Shown piece by piece: positions 27,236 through 36,076 of a DNA stretch of 64,000 nt; the first letter of the stretch is position 1, and each line of letters begins with the position of its first letter. The position numbers and the translations under genes were made by a program. The stretch comes from Lysinibacillus sp. KCTC 33748 (GTDB lineage Bacteria; Bacillota; Bacilli; Bacillales_A; Planococcaceae): positions 1-64,000 of the forward strand of contig NZ_MWSJ01000001.1 in the NCBI RefSeq assembly GCF_002237755.1. The letters run 5' to 3'. The notes beneath the pieces are model-generated. The model was not told where the DNA came from. It searched no databases and saw only the letters and a program-made list of their open reading frames with translations.

Positions 27236-28030
27236 ATGAAAATTGGGTGTATCCAACTAAATGTTGGTTTTGGCAAAGTAGAAGAAAATTTTGCTCGTGC
27301 GGAGGACAAGATTCGTGAAGCGGCAAAACAAGGTGCAGAAATCATTGTACTACCGGAAATGTGGAATACAGGCTATGCACTTGAAAAATTATCAGAGATT
27401 GCAGATGTGGATGGAGAACGTTCGAAAGCATTTTTATCAAACTTAGCGAAAGAGCTTGGCGTACATATTGTTGGGGGCTCTGTTTCGACGAAGAAGGGCG
27501 ATAAATTTTACAACACGATGTATACGTTTGATAGCAACGGTGAGTTAGTTGGTGAATATAACAAGGCACATCTTTTCCGTTTGATGGACGAGCATTTATA
27601 TTTAGAAGCAGGGGATGAAATGAATCGCTTTGCCCTTGGTGATATCGAGGCTGCAGGCGTGATTTGCTATGATATTCGCTTCCCAGAATGGCTACGTGCT
27701 CACGCTTTAGAGGGCGCAAAAGTATTGTTCGTACCGGCACAATGGCCAACGCCGCGTATCGATCATTGGAACACATTGCTGCAAGCACGTGCCATCGAAA
27801 ATCAATGCTTCGTGATTGCTGTTAATCGTATATCGAGAAAAGTAGAAAACTTCAATGGTCAATCAATGATTATTCAACCGTGGGGCGAAGTGCTTTGGGT
27901 TGGTGCAGAGGATGAGGAAGTAGCTGTCATTGACGTGGACTTCTCGATTGTCGATGAAGTACGGGGCAGAATTCCAGTGTATGACGACCGCAGACCAACG
28001 TTATATAGTGGAGTAGTTACCGAAAAATAA
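27236..28030 (+). CDS. mtnU: Carbon-nitrogen hydrolase, 2-oxoglutaramate amidase of methionine salvage
   Basis: 264 residues of the nitrilase superfamily with the Glu-Lys-Cys triad: LPEMWNTGY (Glu about 42), KAHLFRLMDEH (Lys about 110) and GVICYDIRFPEW (Cys about 144). It closely resembles B. subtilis MtnU (YkrU). It removes the amide from 2-oxoglutaramate formed when MtnE uses glutamine, pulling transamination forward. AGGGGAGG precedes ATG 27236. Divergent from mtnE, as expected for a functional pair. Confidence 0.9.
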   Translation: MKIGCIQLNVGFGKVEENFARAEDKIREAAKQGAEIIVLPEMWNTGYALEKLSEIADVDGERSKAFLSNLAKELGVHIVGGSVSTKKGDKFYNTMYTFDSNGELVGEYNKAHLFRLMDEHLYLEAGDEMNRFALGDIEAAGVICYDIRFPEWLRAHALEGAKVLFVPAQWPTPRIDHWNTLLQARAIENQCFVIAVNRISRKVENFNGQSMIIQPWGEVLWVGAEDEEVAVIDVDFSIVDEVRGRIPVYDDRRPTLYSGVVTEK

Positions 28031-28036
28031 AATCTG

Positions 28037-28069
28037 ATAGCACGCTCATAGCGACTTTGAGCGTGCTAT
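28037..28069. terminator. Hairpin between mtnU and pucR-like gene
   Basis: Perfect 12-base stem atagcacgctca / tgagcgtgctat with a nine-base loop, in the convergent gap. The T tail is weak, but no other terminator is visible. Confidence 0.65.
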
Positions 28070-28104
28070 TCTTGCAACATCGCTGATCAATCATAAATCA
28101 GCAG

Positions 28105-29673
28105 TTAGTTTTTATCCTCAATTAAAGAATTGGCGAGCAACATAAATTCAAGCGTAATTCGATTATGCCCCTTCATGAAATTTTTCCCTAAAAGACTTTC
28201 AAGCTTTTTTAAACGATGGTAGAGCGTTTGGCGTACGATGAACAGTTGATTTGCGGTTTGTTGTTTAGAGCCGTTCGTTTGCAAATATACTTGCAGCGTT
28301 TCTAATAGCTTACTATTATATTTTTTGTCGTATTCAATAACTGGCTGTAAATAATCTTGAATCACTTCCTGTAAATTTACTTGCATCTGTAATTTATAGA
28401 TGAGGTGATACAAATGTAAATCATCATAAAAATAAGATGTAGTTTGTACTTTACTGCAAATATACAATGTTTCGAGTGCAGTTTGATAACTCTTCGGTAT
28501 TTCCTCTACGTCTGCAACGACTTTGCCAATGGCAACTTGATACCCTTGAACTAGTTGTTTTTTATAAAAATCGGTTTTCTGCAGGGAAGAAACTAACGTA
28601 TTTAATAATTCGCGACTAGATTTACTATCTTTCTTATGGAGTAAAATAAAAATGACATAGCTTTTTCTTTCATAGAGAAATGGTATAAATCCATTTTGCT
28701 CAAAAAGGTTTCGATAGTAGAGCTTGCTGTAGACAATATCCTCTTGTACTTTAGAGACTACATTAGGCGTTGCTAACATAAAAACAGCCCCGCTAGAAAG
28801 CTTATAGTTAGAATGATAGGTAACGATAAATTTATAAATTTCCTCTTTCGATAGTTTTTGATCAATCCAATCTCCTAAAATAGAGGCATCCTCAATGTCC
28901 CTTTTCTCTTCAATATAAAATTCTCTCATTAAAAGTTGTGCTAAGGCAGTAGCTGTACGATCTAAAATAAGTAATTCAAACTCTGAGAATAGACCATCCT
29001 CTCTATAGAGCGTTAAATCTGCATAATGCTGGTCAAAAATAAAGATGGGCTCATTTTTAAATACGGGTGCTGATGTTTTCAGCGTAACTAGTTGCTGGCG
29101 CTTAGTATGCGGCATATTTGGAAAAAAGATAGGCTCTCGACCTTTAATAGAAAAGACAATTTGTGTCTTCAATTCATGATACATATTTTGTAAAACATCT
29201 TCTGCGTTTTGTCCTAATAAAGCATTTTTATTTAATGCTTGGGAGTAGGATTCTAAAGTAGAGATCATTAAATATTGCTGATTCATAATTTGACTATGTA
29301 AATCTTGTGTAATACGGACGAAAGGAACCGTGTCATGAAAAACGATAATAGGGAAGCTGTGCCGGTTAGCAAGAGCTACAATCACTTCTGGGATGGTCTG
29401 TATGGAAGTCCCGTATTCAATGCACAATGCCGCGCAATTTTTTTCGATTAAGGATTCCACGAAAAAGATAAAGTTCTCGATGCTGTGCTGAAGGCTAATT
29501 CCTGTTGTTAAAACTAATTCATCACCAGCTAGAAAATTATCTACTTGTATAATTTCAATGACATGAGCCCACTTTACAATTCGTAATAAACCATCCTCAC
29601 CAGCTACGACCTCCGCACTTTGGAAGTATGTGTTTTCTAATACATCCTTCACTTGAAGCTTAAATTGACTCAT
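28105..29673 (-). CDS. PucR-family transcriptional activator
   Basis: 522 residues. The N-terminal PucR ligand domain (about 8-125; DNFLAGDELVLTTG) is followed by a central GGDEF-like region (about 290-405) and a C-terminal PucR helix-turn-helix (about 455-515; VRQTLYHRLKKLESLLG). PucR proteins sense purine or amine-type metabolites and activate catabolic genes. The gene diverges from the permease/dehydrogenase/aminotransferase operon and is its likely regulator, with beta-alanine, GABA or their semialdehydes as possible signals (inference). GGAGGGAA precedes ATG 29673. Confidence 0.88.
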   Translation of the reverse strand: MSQFKLQVKDVLENTYFQSAEVVAGEDGLLRIVKWAHVIEIIQVDNFLAGDELVLTTGISLQHSIENFIFFVESLIEKNCAALCIEYGTSIQTIPEVIVALANRHSFPIIVFHDTVPFVRITQDLHSQIMNQQYLMISTLESYSQALNKNALLGQNAEDVLQNMYHELKTQIVFSIKGREPIFFPNMPHTKRQQLVTLKTSAPVFKNEPIFIFDQHYADLTLYREDGLFSEFELLILDRTATALAQLLMREFYIEEKRDIEDASILGDWIDQKLSKEEIYKFIVTYHSNYKLSSGAVFMLATPNVVSKVQEDIVYSKLYYRNLFEQNGFIPFLYERKSYVIFILLHKKDSKSSRELLNTLVSSLQKTDFYKKQLVQGYQVAIGKVVADVEEIPKSYQTALETLYICSKVQTTSYFYDDLHLYHLIYKLQMQVNLQEVIQDYLQPVIEYDKKYNSKLLETLQVYLQTNGSKQQTANQLFIVRQTLYHRLKKLESLLGKNFMKGHNRITLEFMLLANSLIEDKN

Positions 29674-29802
29674 GTTAACTTCCCTCCTTTTAACATAGAT
29701 ATTTTTCTAGTTTTCTCATTGAGGTATTATTTTTGCTGAAATTAACTTAAATATTATATTTTTAGAATGTTTAGTCTATTTTACATTATGTTTAAAACAA
29801 AT

Positions 29803-29829
29803 GTATAGAATTTTACAGTTTGTCTATAC
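29803..29829. promoter_or_regulatory. Inverted repeat, possible PucR-type operator
   Basis: GTATAGA at 29803 and TCTATAC at 29823 are perfect seven-base arms separated by 13 bp, centred in the divergent promoter region. A related tctattttaca stretch lies 25 bp upstream. Confidence 0.45.
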
Positions 29830-29899
29830 CTTCGTTTCTATGTAACATGTAAAATTTTTGTAAGCGGTAATCCAATCTAATAAAAGAGGTGAGCTGAAT

Positions 29900-31309
29900 A
29901 TGGAGCAACAAACGCATTTACAGAGAGGGTTAAAGAAAAGGCATATGACGATGATCGCGATTGCGGGGGTTATCGGAGCGGGTCTATTTATGGGAAGTGG
30001 CTCAGTAATAAACCTTGCTGGCCCTGGCGCAATTTTATCTTATATATTTGCGGGCATTATCGTTATTCTCGTCATGCGAATGCTTGGAGAAATGGCAGCT
30101 GTCAATCCAACAAGTGGGTCTTTTGCGCATTATGCACATGAAGCCATTGGTCCGTGGGCTGGTTTTATGATTGGCTGGTTATATTGGTTTTTCTGGGTTG
30201 TTGCCATTGCTTTAGAGGCAACTGCAGCAGCTGCAATCATTCAATATTGGTATGATGGGATTCCTTTATGGTTACTAAGTCTTTTATTAACTGTCGCACT
30301 TACTTTAACAAATGTTCTTTCCGTAAAAGCTTTTGGTGAATTTGAATATTGGTTCTCTCTTATTAAGGTTGCGAGTATTATAGCTTTTCTTGGACTTGGT
30401 GCATTTATTATCTTTGGTATCGCACCTAATTTTAATGCAGTAGGTACTGCTAATTTAATCGGTGAGGGTGGCTTTTTACCGAATGGTTTTGGAGCTGTCC
30501 TGATGGGGGTAGTCATTGTTATTTTCTCCTTTATGGGCACAGAAATTGTGGCCATTGCGGCAGGGGAATCTGACGAACCGTTAGCAGCAGTGACAAAAGC
30601 TACGAATTCAATTACTTGGCGTATTTTGATTTTCTACGTGGGATCGATAACGGTAGTTGTCACATTATTACCTTGGCATTCCTCGGATATTTTAACTAGT
30701 CCCTATGTCGCAGTGTTGGATTACATCGGAATACCCGCAGCTGCACAAATCATGAATTTTGTTGTTTTAACAGCGGTTTTATCGTGCTTAAACTCTGCGC
30801 TTTACGCTACATCTCGAATGGTATTTTCTTTAGCGGAAAAGGGGGAGGCCCCAAAGGCATTTTTGAAATTAAATAAAAAGGGTTCACCTGTTAATGCTAT
30901 TTTAACAGCGACATTCTTCTCTTATATTGCCGTTATTATGAACTATGTTTCACCAGATAAAGTGTTTATGTTTTTACTTAGTTCATGTAGTGCAATTACA
31001 TTGATTCTTTACTTAATCATTGCATTTTCACAATTAAAAATGCGCCGGAAAATAGAGAAAGAGAACCCCGAGCTATTAAAAGTGAAAATGTGGTTATTCC
31101 CATATTTAACGTATTTCACAATCTTGGTTATAACAGCATTACTGATCTCCATGTTCTTTATTGAATCGATGCGTTCACAAATCTTATTTACATGCATCGT
31201 AGTGGCAGTAGTGATGATTTTCTATTTAGTTACACAAAAGAAAAAGTCGCTTAACCCGGTAGATGAAGCTAGCTCTATTTTCCAAAAGGAAGAGTTGGAT
31301 TTTGAATAA
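29900..31309 (+). CDS. Amino-acid permease, GabP-like
   Basis: 469 residues with 12 predicted membrane helices and the APC-family start IAGVIGAGLFMGSGSVI followed by the GEMAAVNPTSGSFAHYA motif. It resembles the GABA/beta-alanine permease branch. It is the first gene of an operon with a semialdehyde dehydrogenase and an omega-aminotransferase, so import of an omega-amino acid is likely. AGAGGTGAGC precedes ATG 29900. Confidence 0.85.
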   Translation: MEQQTHLQRGLKKRHMTMIAIAGVIGAGLFMGSGSVINLAGPGAILSYIFAGIIVILVMRMLGEMAAVNPTSGSFAHYAHEAIGPWAGFMIGWLYWFFWVVAIALEATAAAAIIQYWYDGIPLWLLSLLLTVALTLTNVLSVKAFGEFEYWFSLIKVASIIAFLGLGAFIIFGIAPNFNAVGTANLIGEGGFLPNGFGAVLMGVVIVIFSFMGTEIVAIAAGESDEPLAAVTKATNSITWRILIFYVGSITVVVTLLPWHSSDILTSPYVAVLDYIGIPAAAQIMNFVVLTAVLSCLNSALYATSRMVFSLAEKGEAPKAFLKLNKKGSPVNAILTATFFSYIAVIMNYVSPDKVFMFLLSSCSAITLILYLIIAFSQLKMRRKIEKENPELLKVKMWLFPYLTYFTILVITALLISMFFIESMRSQILFTCIVVAVVMIFYLVTQKKKSLNPVDEASSIFQKEELDFE

Positions 31310-31333
31310 CTATAAACGAGGAGTGGGGAAATT

Positions 31334-32863
31334 ATGACAGTTCAGCAAAAAATGAAAACATTATCACATTTTATTAATGGTGTTGAAACAGCTGGTACTA
31401 GTGGTCGTTACGCAGACGTGTATAATCCAACAACAGGAGAGATCATTGCGCAAGTTCCGTTAGCAACTAAAGATGAAGTGAAGCAGGCTATCCAGCTAGC
31501 AAAGGCAGCGTTTTCTGCATGGAAAAAGACATCGATTGGCAAACGGGTTGAGGTTTTACATCGTTTCCGTCAGTTATTAGTAGAAAGACAGAATGAGCTC
31601 ATCGAAGTCATTTGTGAGGAAAGTGGGAAAACAAAAGAAGATGCAAAGGGCGAAATTGTTCGTGGCATTGAATCCATAGATATGGCAATCAGTGCCCCGC
31701 AAATGCTGAAGGGAGAATACTCGGTGAATGTAGGCGGCAATATTAATGCCTTCTCTGCAAAAGCCCCACTTGGAGTTGTTGCTACAATTGCTCCATTTAA
31801 TTTCCCTGTTATGGTGCCGCTAGCGATTACGAGTATGGCAGTTGCAGTAGGAAATGCAGTGATTTTAAAGCCATCTGAGCGTGTGCCAATCTCGGCATTA
31901 TATTTAAGTAAGTTATGGAAAGAGGCAGGACTGCCAGATGGCATTTGGACAGTTGTTAATGGTGATAAAGAAGCGGTTAATGAACTGCTTGAAAATAAAG
32001 AGATACAAGCAATTTCATTTGTTGGATCTACACCTGTTGCGGAATATATTTATCAAACAGGGACGAAGCACAATAAACGTGTCGCTGCATTTGGTGGCGG
32101 AAAGAACTTTATGATTGTCATGCCTGATGCAAACCTAGAGCAAACAGCTAATGCCTTTCTAGGTGCAGCATTTGGAGCGGCGTCTCAGCGTTGTATGGCT
32201 ATTTCTGGAGCAATCGTCGTTGGGAAAGATACGGAGCAACGCTTTACAGAAATATTAAAGGATAAAATCTTGAAATTAAAGGTTGGTCCATATACAGATG
32301 GCGATGTAGATTTTGGCCCAGTTATTACGCAACAATCAAAAGATACGATTCTTCGATATATCGATGGTGCTGTTGAAGAAGGGGCTAATCTTGTAACGGA
32401 TGGCCGAAATCCGAAAATATGCGAAACGTCTAAAGGCTTTTACCTTGGACCGACATTGTTAAATAACGTAACTCCACAAATGACTGTTTTTAAAGAGGAA
32501 GTTTTTGGTCCTGCGCGTATTGTTGTAGGTGTCGAATCCTTACAAGAAGCTATTGATTTAATTAATGACCACGAACTCGGGAATGGTGTCACGATGTTTA
32601 CGAGCAGCGGTTCGGCGGCGCGTAAATTCCAGGAAGAAATTGAAGTAGGAATGGTAGGCGTTAATGTTCCGATTCCGATTCCAGTTGGCTATCACAATTT
32701 TGGCGGATGGAAGCGCTCTAAGTTTGGTGAAGGGCATATGTTTGGGCCGGACCAAGCACGATTCTTTACGAAAGCGAAAACAATTTCTGAACGCTGGCCG
32801 GATGAAACAGAGGATACGACAAGTTCATTTGCGTTTCCAAGCAATAACGATGTGACTAAGTGA
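31334..32863 (+). CDS. mmsA: CoA-acylating (methyl)malonate-semialdehyde dehydrogenase
   Basis: 509 residues, aldehyde-dehydrogenase fold. Catalytic Cys287 sits in SQRCMA and the C-terminal VGVNVPIPIPVGYHNFGGWK stretch is specific to the MmsA/IolA group, which uses CoA as acyl acceptor and decarboxylates malonate semialdehyde to acetyl-CoA. The usual general-base glutamate of hydrolytic aldehyde dehydrogenases is replaced by GGGKNFM, in keeping with this group. It would oxidise the semialdehyde made by the aminotransferase encoded next. Start ATG 31334 follows GAGGAGTGGGG. Confidence 0.9.
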   Translation: MTVQQKMKTLSHFINGVETAGTSGRYADVYNPTTGEIIAQVPLATKDEVKQAIQLAKAAFSAWKKTSIGKRVEVLHRFRQLLVERQNELIEVICEESGKTKEDAKGEIVRGIESIDMAISAPQMLKGEYSVNVGGNINAFSAKAPLGVVATIAPFNFPVMVPLAITSMAVAVGNAVILKPSERVPISALYLSKLWKEAGLPDGIWTVVNGDKEAVNELLENKEIQAISFVGSTPVAEYIYQTGTKHNKRVAAFGGGKNFMIVMPDANLEQTANAFLGAAFGAASQRCMAISGAIVVGKDTEQRFTEILKDKILKLKVGPYTDGDVDFGPVITQQSKDTILRYIDGAVEEGANLVTDGRNPKICETSKGFYLGPTLLNNVTPQMTVFKEEVFGPARIVVGVESLQEAIDLINDHELGNGVTMFTSSGSAARKFQEEIEVGMVGVNVPIPIPVGYHNFGGWKRSKFGEGHMFGPDQARFFTKAKTISERWPDETEDTTSSFAFPSNNDVTK

Positions 32864-32888
32864 AAATAACATAAAGGGGTGTATAGAT

Positions 32889-34247
32889 ATGGTTCAAGTA
32901 AATCTTAAAAGTGATATTTTAAAGAAAGATGAACAATATGTATGGCATTCAATGAAACCTTACAATCCACAAGCAACATATGTAGTTGAAAAATCAAATG
33001 GTGCGAGGATCGTTGATACAGATGGCGTTGAATACATCGATGCAATGGCAGGATTATGGTGTGTAAATGTAGGCTATGGACGCAAGGAATTAGCAGATGT
33101 TGCCCATGAGCAAATGATGAAAAACGCCTATGCTCCTTTATCGCAGGGACATTTACCAGCAGTTGAACTGGCTGAAAAAATCAATGAAATGCTTGGTGGA
33201 GATTATGTTATTTTCTTCTCCAATAGTGGGTCAGAGGCTAATGAAACTGCGTTTAAAATTGCACGTCAGTATCATCAACAAAAAGGAGAAAGCTCTCGCT
33301 ATAAAATCGTTTCTCGCTACCGTGCCTATCACGGGAATTCTTTCGGAGCTTTGGCTGCGACAGGGCAAGCGGAACGCAAATATAAATATGAACCATTATC
33401 TCCTGGCTTTATTCATGTAGCGCCACCTGATCAATATCGAGAACATGAAAGTGATACACTTGCTCCAACAGATTTAGCAAGCGTAAAGGCTGTCGATAAA
33501 ACGATGACGTGGGAGCTAAGTGAAACAGTAGCCGCGATGATTTTAGAGCCAATTATTACAGGTGGGGGCGTCATTATGCCTCCGGAGAACTACTTAAAGG
33601 GCATTGAGGAAGTATGTAAAAAACATGGAGCATTAATGATTGTAGACGAAGTAATTTGTGGCTTCGGTCGAACAGGTAAGCCATTTGGATTCATGAACTA
33701 CGGCGTAAAACCAGATATTATTACGATGGCCAAAGGGATTACAAGTGCCTATTTACCATTATCAGCTACAGCGGTAAAACGAGAAATTTATGAGGCATTC
33801 ACTGGCTCTGATGCATACGGCTATTTCCGCCATGTTAATACATTTGGTGGATCACCAGTCGCATGTGCGGTTGCATTAAAAAATATTGAGATTCTTGAGC
33901 AAGAAGCATTATTTGAAAGATCTACTGAAGTTGGAGCTACTACCCTCCAAACACTTCAGCAAGCATTAGGTAATCACCCGAAAGTTGGGGATGTTCGAGG
34001 CAAAGGCTTATTAATGGGCATCGAGTTAGTGTCAGATAAAACGTCGAAGGAGCCTTTACCAGTAGATAAAGTAAATGCTGTTATTGCCGCATGTAAGGCG
34101 CAGGGGGTTATTATAGGTAAAAATGGCGCAACTGTTGCAGGCTTTAATAACGTATTAACATTATCTCCACCACTTAATATTGTACAAGAGGATCTTGATA
34201 CAATCATAAAAGTTGTGATTGATAGTATTCATAAAGTGCAGGCATAA
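32889..34247 (+). CDS. Class III omega-amino acid aminotransferase (beta-alanine/GABA type)
   Basis: 452 residues. PLP-site features are SNSGSEANETAFKIARQYH, the DEVICGFGRTG stretch with the PLP-ring aspartate and the Schiff-base lysine in MAKGITSAYLP (about 286). It transfers the amino group of an omega-amino acid, probably to pyruvate, giving malonate semialdehyde from beta-alanine or succinate semialdehyde from GABA. With MmsA next to it, beta-alanine to acetyl-CoA is the best-fitting route. The operon ends at the terminator 17 bp downstream. Confidence 0.88.
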   Translation: MVQVNLKSDILKKDEQYVWHSMKPYNPQATYVVEKSNGARIVDTDGVEYIDAMAGLWCVNVGYGRKELADVAHEQMMKNAYAPLSQGHLPAVELAEKINEMLGGDYVIFFSNSGSEANETAFKIARQYHQQKGESSRYKIVSRYRAYHGNSFGALAATGQAERKYKYEPLSPGFIHVAPPDQYREHESDTLAPTDLASVKAVDKTMTWELSETVAAMILEPIITGGGVIMPPENYLKGIEEVCKKHGALMIVDEVICGFGRTGKPFGFMNYGVKPDIITMAKGITSAYLPLSATAVKREIYEAFTGSDAYGYFRHVNTFGGSPVACAVALKNIEILEQEALFERSTEVGATTLQTLQQALGNHPKVGDVRGKGLLMGIELVSDKTSKEPLPVDKVNAVIAACKAQGVIIGKNGATVAGFNNVLTLSPPLNIVQEDLDTIIKVVIDSIHKVQA

Positions 34248-34263
34248 TATAAAATCTAAAAGT

Positions 34264-34307
34264 AAAGCTGTCTCTAAAGTCGTAAAATACTTTTGAGACA
34301 GCTTTTT
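34264..34307 (+). terminator. Terminator of the beta-alanine/GABA operon
   Basis: Stem aaagctgtctc / gagacagcttt with a 20-base loop and a T run. Confidence 0.88.
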
Positions 34308-34346
34308 GATTGTCTTATAGCATAAGAAAGGCAAGGCGCAGTAGGA

Positions 34347-34415
34347 GTATGAACAAAGCTCCCCCTGTTAGGAAAAGCAATAATAAGATTCTCCTTTTTA
34401 TAGTGTTGTTCATAC
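34347..34415. repeat. Inverted repeat downstream of the rodA-like gene
   Basis: Perfect ten-base arms gtatgaacaa (34347) and ttgttcatac (34406) enclose 49 bp just beyond the minus-strand rodA-like stop. Possible transcript-end structure. No T run of note. Confidence 0.5.
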
Positions 34416-34423
34416 CCGTCACC

Positions 34424-35593
34424 TTACTCTTTTGTAGTTTTAAACATGTAGCCACTATAAGAATTGTAGATAATCAACACAATGCCCATTAACATGAAAT
34501 TGGAGATGAGTGAACTTCCGCCGTAGCTTAAAAATGGTAATGTCATCCCTGTTACAGGTAAAAGTCCAATGGTCATACCGATATTTTGTGTAATTTGGAA
34601 GGCTAATAAACTAGAAATACCAGCTCCCATCAACGTCATAAATGGGTCCTTTGCTTGTACTGTAATAAGAACAATGCGGTAAATAACGAAGAATAAAAGA
34701 GCAATGACAAATGCCCCGCCGATGAACCCGAGCTCTTCAGCAATGTTTGCGAAAATGAAATCTGTATGCTTTTCCACGACATAGACATTATTGTTCATGT
34801 AACCTTTTCCGGTAAACTGCCCTGTACCAATTGCTGAAAATCCCTGCCTCGTTTGAAAAGATGAGTCCGGATATTCATTTGGCTGCAACCATCCATTAAT
34901 TCGAGAAACCTGATGCCCTGACATTTTATTTAAAATTTTGTCTGTAAAAAATTCATTAAATTTTACATATAGAATAGCCACAACGCTGAGAATTGATACT
35001 GGAATGACTGTAAAGATTATTAGCAATTTTTTTTGTATACCTGAAAAGAAAATCATCGGTACAATCATCGACATATAAAGCATGACCATGCCCGTATCAG
35101 GTTGCTTGTAAACAGCAAGCATAGGGGGAAGAGTGATAATAGCAATGATGAAGAGTAGTCGCATATCCGTTAAAAAAGTAGGGCGCACAAATTTTTCTCG
35201 ATGTGCCACAATAACCTTACTAACAACGATTAAAAGCGCGAACTTTAAAAACTCTGACGGCTGAAATGATCCTAACATTGGAATTTGGTACCAACGCTTC
35301 GCCTCATTGACAGTCCGGGCTATACTTTCGGGTGCAATGAATAAAGCAAATGTTAATAAGACCATCGCCCAATAAAATGGCCATCCTATTTTTTTAAGCT
35401 GCTCAATATCAAGTGTTGCTACTCTATACATAACTAAAAATCCGATTAGGTAATAAAAAAGCTGCTTTGTAATAAACGAGCTTGTATACTGCTCAAACAC
35501 TGTGCTACTGGAATGAACGAAGAGACAACTAATGATACCGAGCAATGACAAGCTAATGACTAAAGTTTTATCTAATTTATTAAACTGTAACAT
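34424..35593 (-). CDS. rodA: FtsW/RodA/SpoVE-family SEDS glycosyltransferase
   Basis: 389 residues with about ten membrane helices, shorter N-terminus than FtsW. The SEDS signatures are present: QPSEFLKFALL (about 110), KQPDTGMVMLY with the catalytic aspartate (about 160) and the terminal GMTLPFLSYGGSSLISNF motif. SEDS proteins polymerise lipid II into peptidoglycan with a partner class B PBP; RodA works in elongation. AGGAGGTG lies before ATG 35593. Monocistronic. RodA versus a sporulation paralogue cannot be settled from sequence alone. Confidence 0.85.
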   Translation of the reverse strand: MLQFNKLDKTLVISLSLLGIISCLFVHSSSTVFEQYTSSFITKQLFYYLIGFLVMYRVATLDIEQLKKIGWPFYWAMVLLTFALFIAPESIARTVNEAKRWYQIPMLGSFQPSEFLKFALLIVVSKVIVAHREKFVRPTFLTDMRLLFIIAIITLPPMLAVYKQPDTGMVMLYMSMIVPMIFFSGIQKKLLIIFTVIPVSILSVVAILYVKFNEFFTDKILNKMSGHQVSRINGWLQPNEYPDSSFQTRQGFSAIGTGQFTGKGYMNNNVYVVEKHTDFIFANIAEELGFIGGAFVIALLFFVIYRIVLITVQAKDPFMTLMGAGISSLLAFQITQNIGMTIGLLPVTGMTLPFLSYGGSSLISNFMLMGIVLIIYNSYSGYMFKTTKE

Positions 35594-35831
35594 TCAAACA
35601 CCTCCTTTGATCAATGGTGTAATAGTTGCTGTGCTACTAAAAACACTTAGCAAAATGAAGATAAACTTAAACCATACTATTAATAGACAACGATAGGAAA
35701 TGAAGAAGGTTGCGAAATAAATGATTATTATGATTATTGGAAATTATAAATCGTTTTTACTATTTTGTTAATTTTACATTTGATGCTATATGAGTGAATT
35801 CGTAGGATTACCAAGATGACGTTTGGTTGAT

Positions 35832-35987
35832 TTATGTACGGAAGCAAAGCTCTGGGAGGTTGCGAGGGAAGTAAAGCTCTTCAACATAATGTGGAGGCAA
35901 TTTCTTAATCGTATCGGCATGTTCTTGCAGGTATTTGATGAGGACTAATATCATGACACCCTGAGGTGGATATGGGATAAATTTCAC
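35832..35987 (-). CDS. Short protein-like ORF (51 codons), possibly a remnant
   Basis: In the 460-bp gap upstream of the chemoreceptor, the minus strand reads 51 residues from GTG 35987 (or 40 from ATG 35954). Its composition is protein-like, including QEHADTIKKLPPHYVEELYF. There is no convincing ribosome site, and no family is recognised, so it may be the C-terminal remnant of a lost gene. Confidence 0.35.
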   Translation of the reverse strand: MKFIPYPPQGVMILVLIKYLQEHADTIKKLPPHYVEELYFPRNLPELCFRT

Positions 35988-36003
35988 AACTCTTCGCGAA
36001 ATC

Positions 36004-36032
36004 TTTACAAAAACAAAACACTAGCTTTATAT
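36004..36032 (+). promoter_or_regulatory. Possible chemoreceptor promoter
   Basis: TTTACA, 17 bp, TTATAT, ending 45 bp before the chemoreceptor start. Confidence 0.4.
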
Positions 36033-36076
36033 CTTCATACTATTATTATTGGTAAGAGTTGGAGAAGGAGCCGAAG

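Noticed and set aside
34310-34492. 60-codon ORF overlapping the rodA-like 3' end
   Set aside because: It starts beside a terminator, overlaps a real gene on the other strand, and its internal ATG sits only one base from AGGAG.
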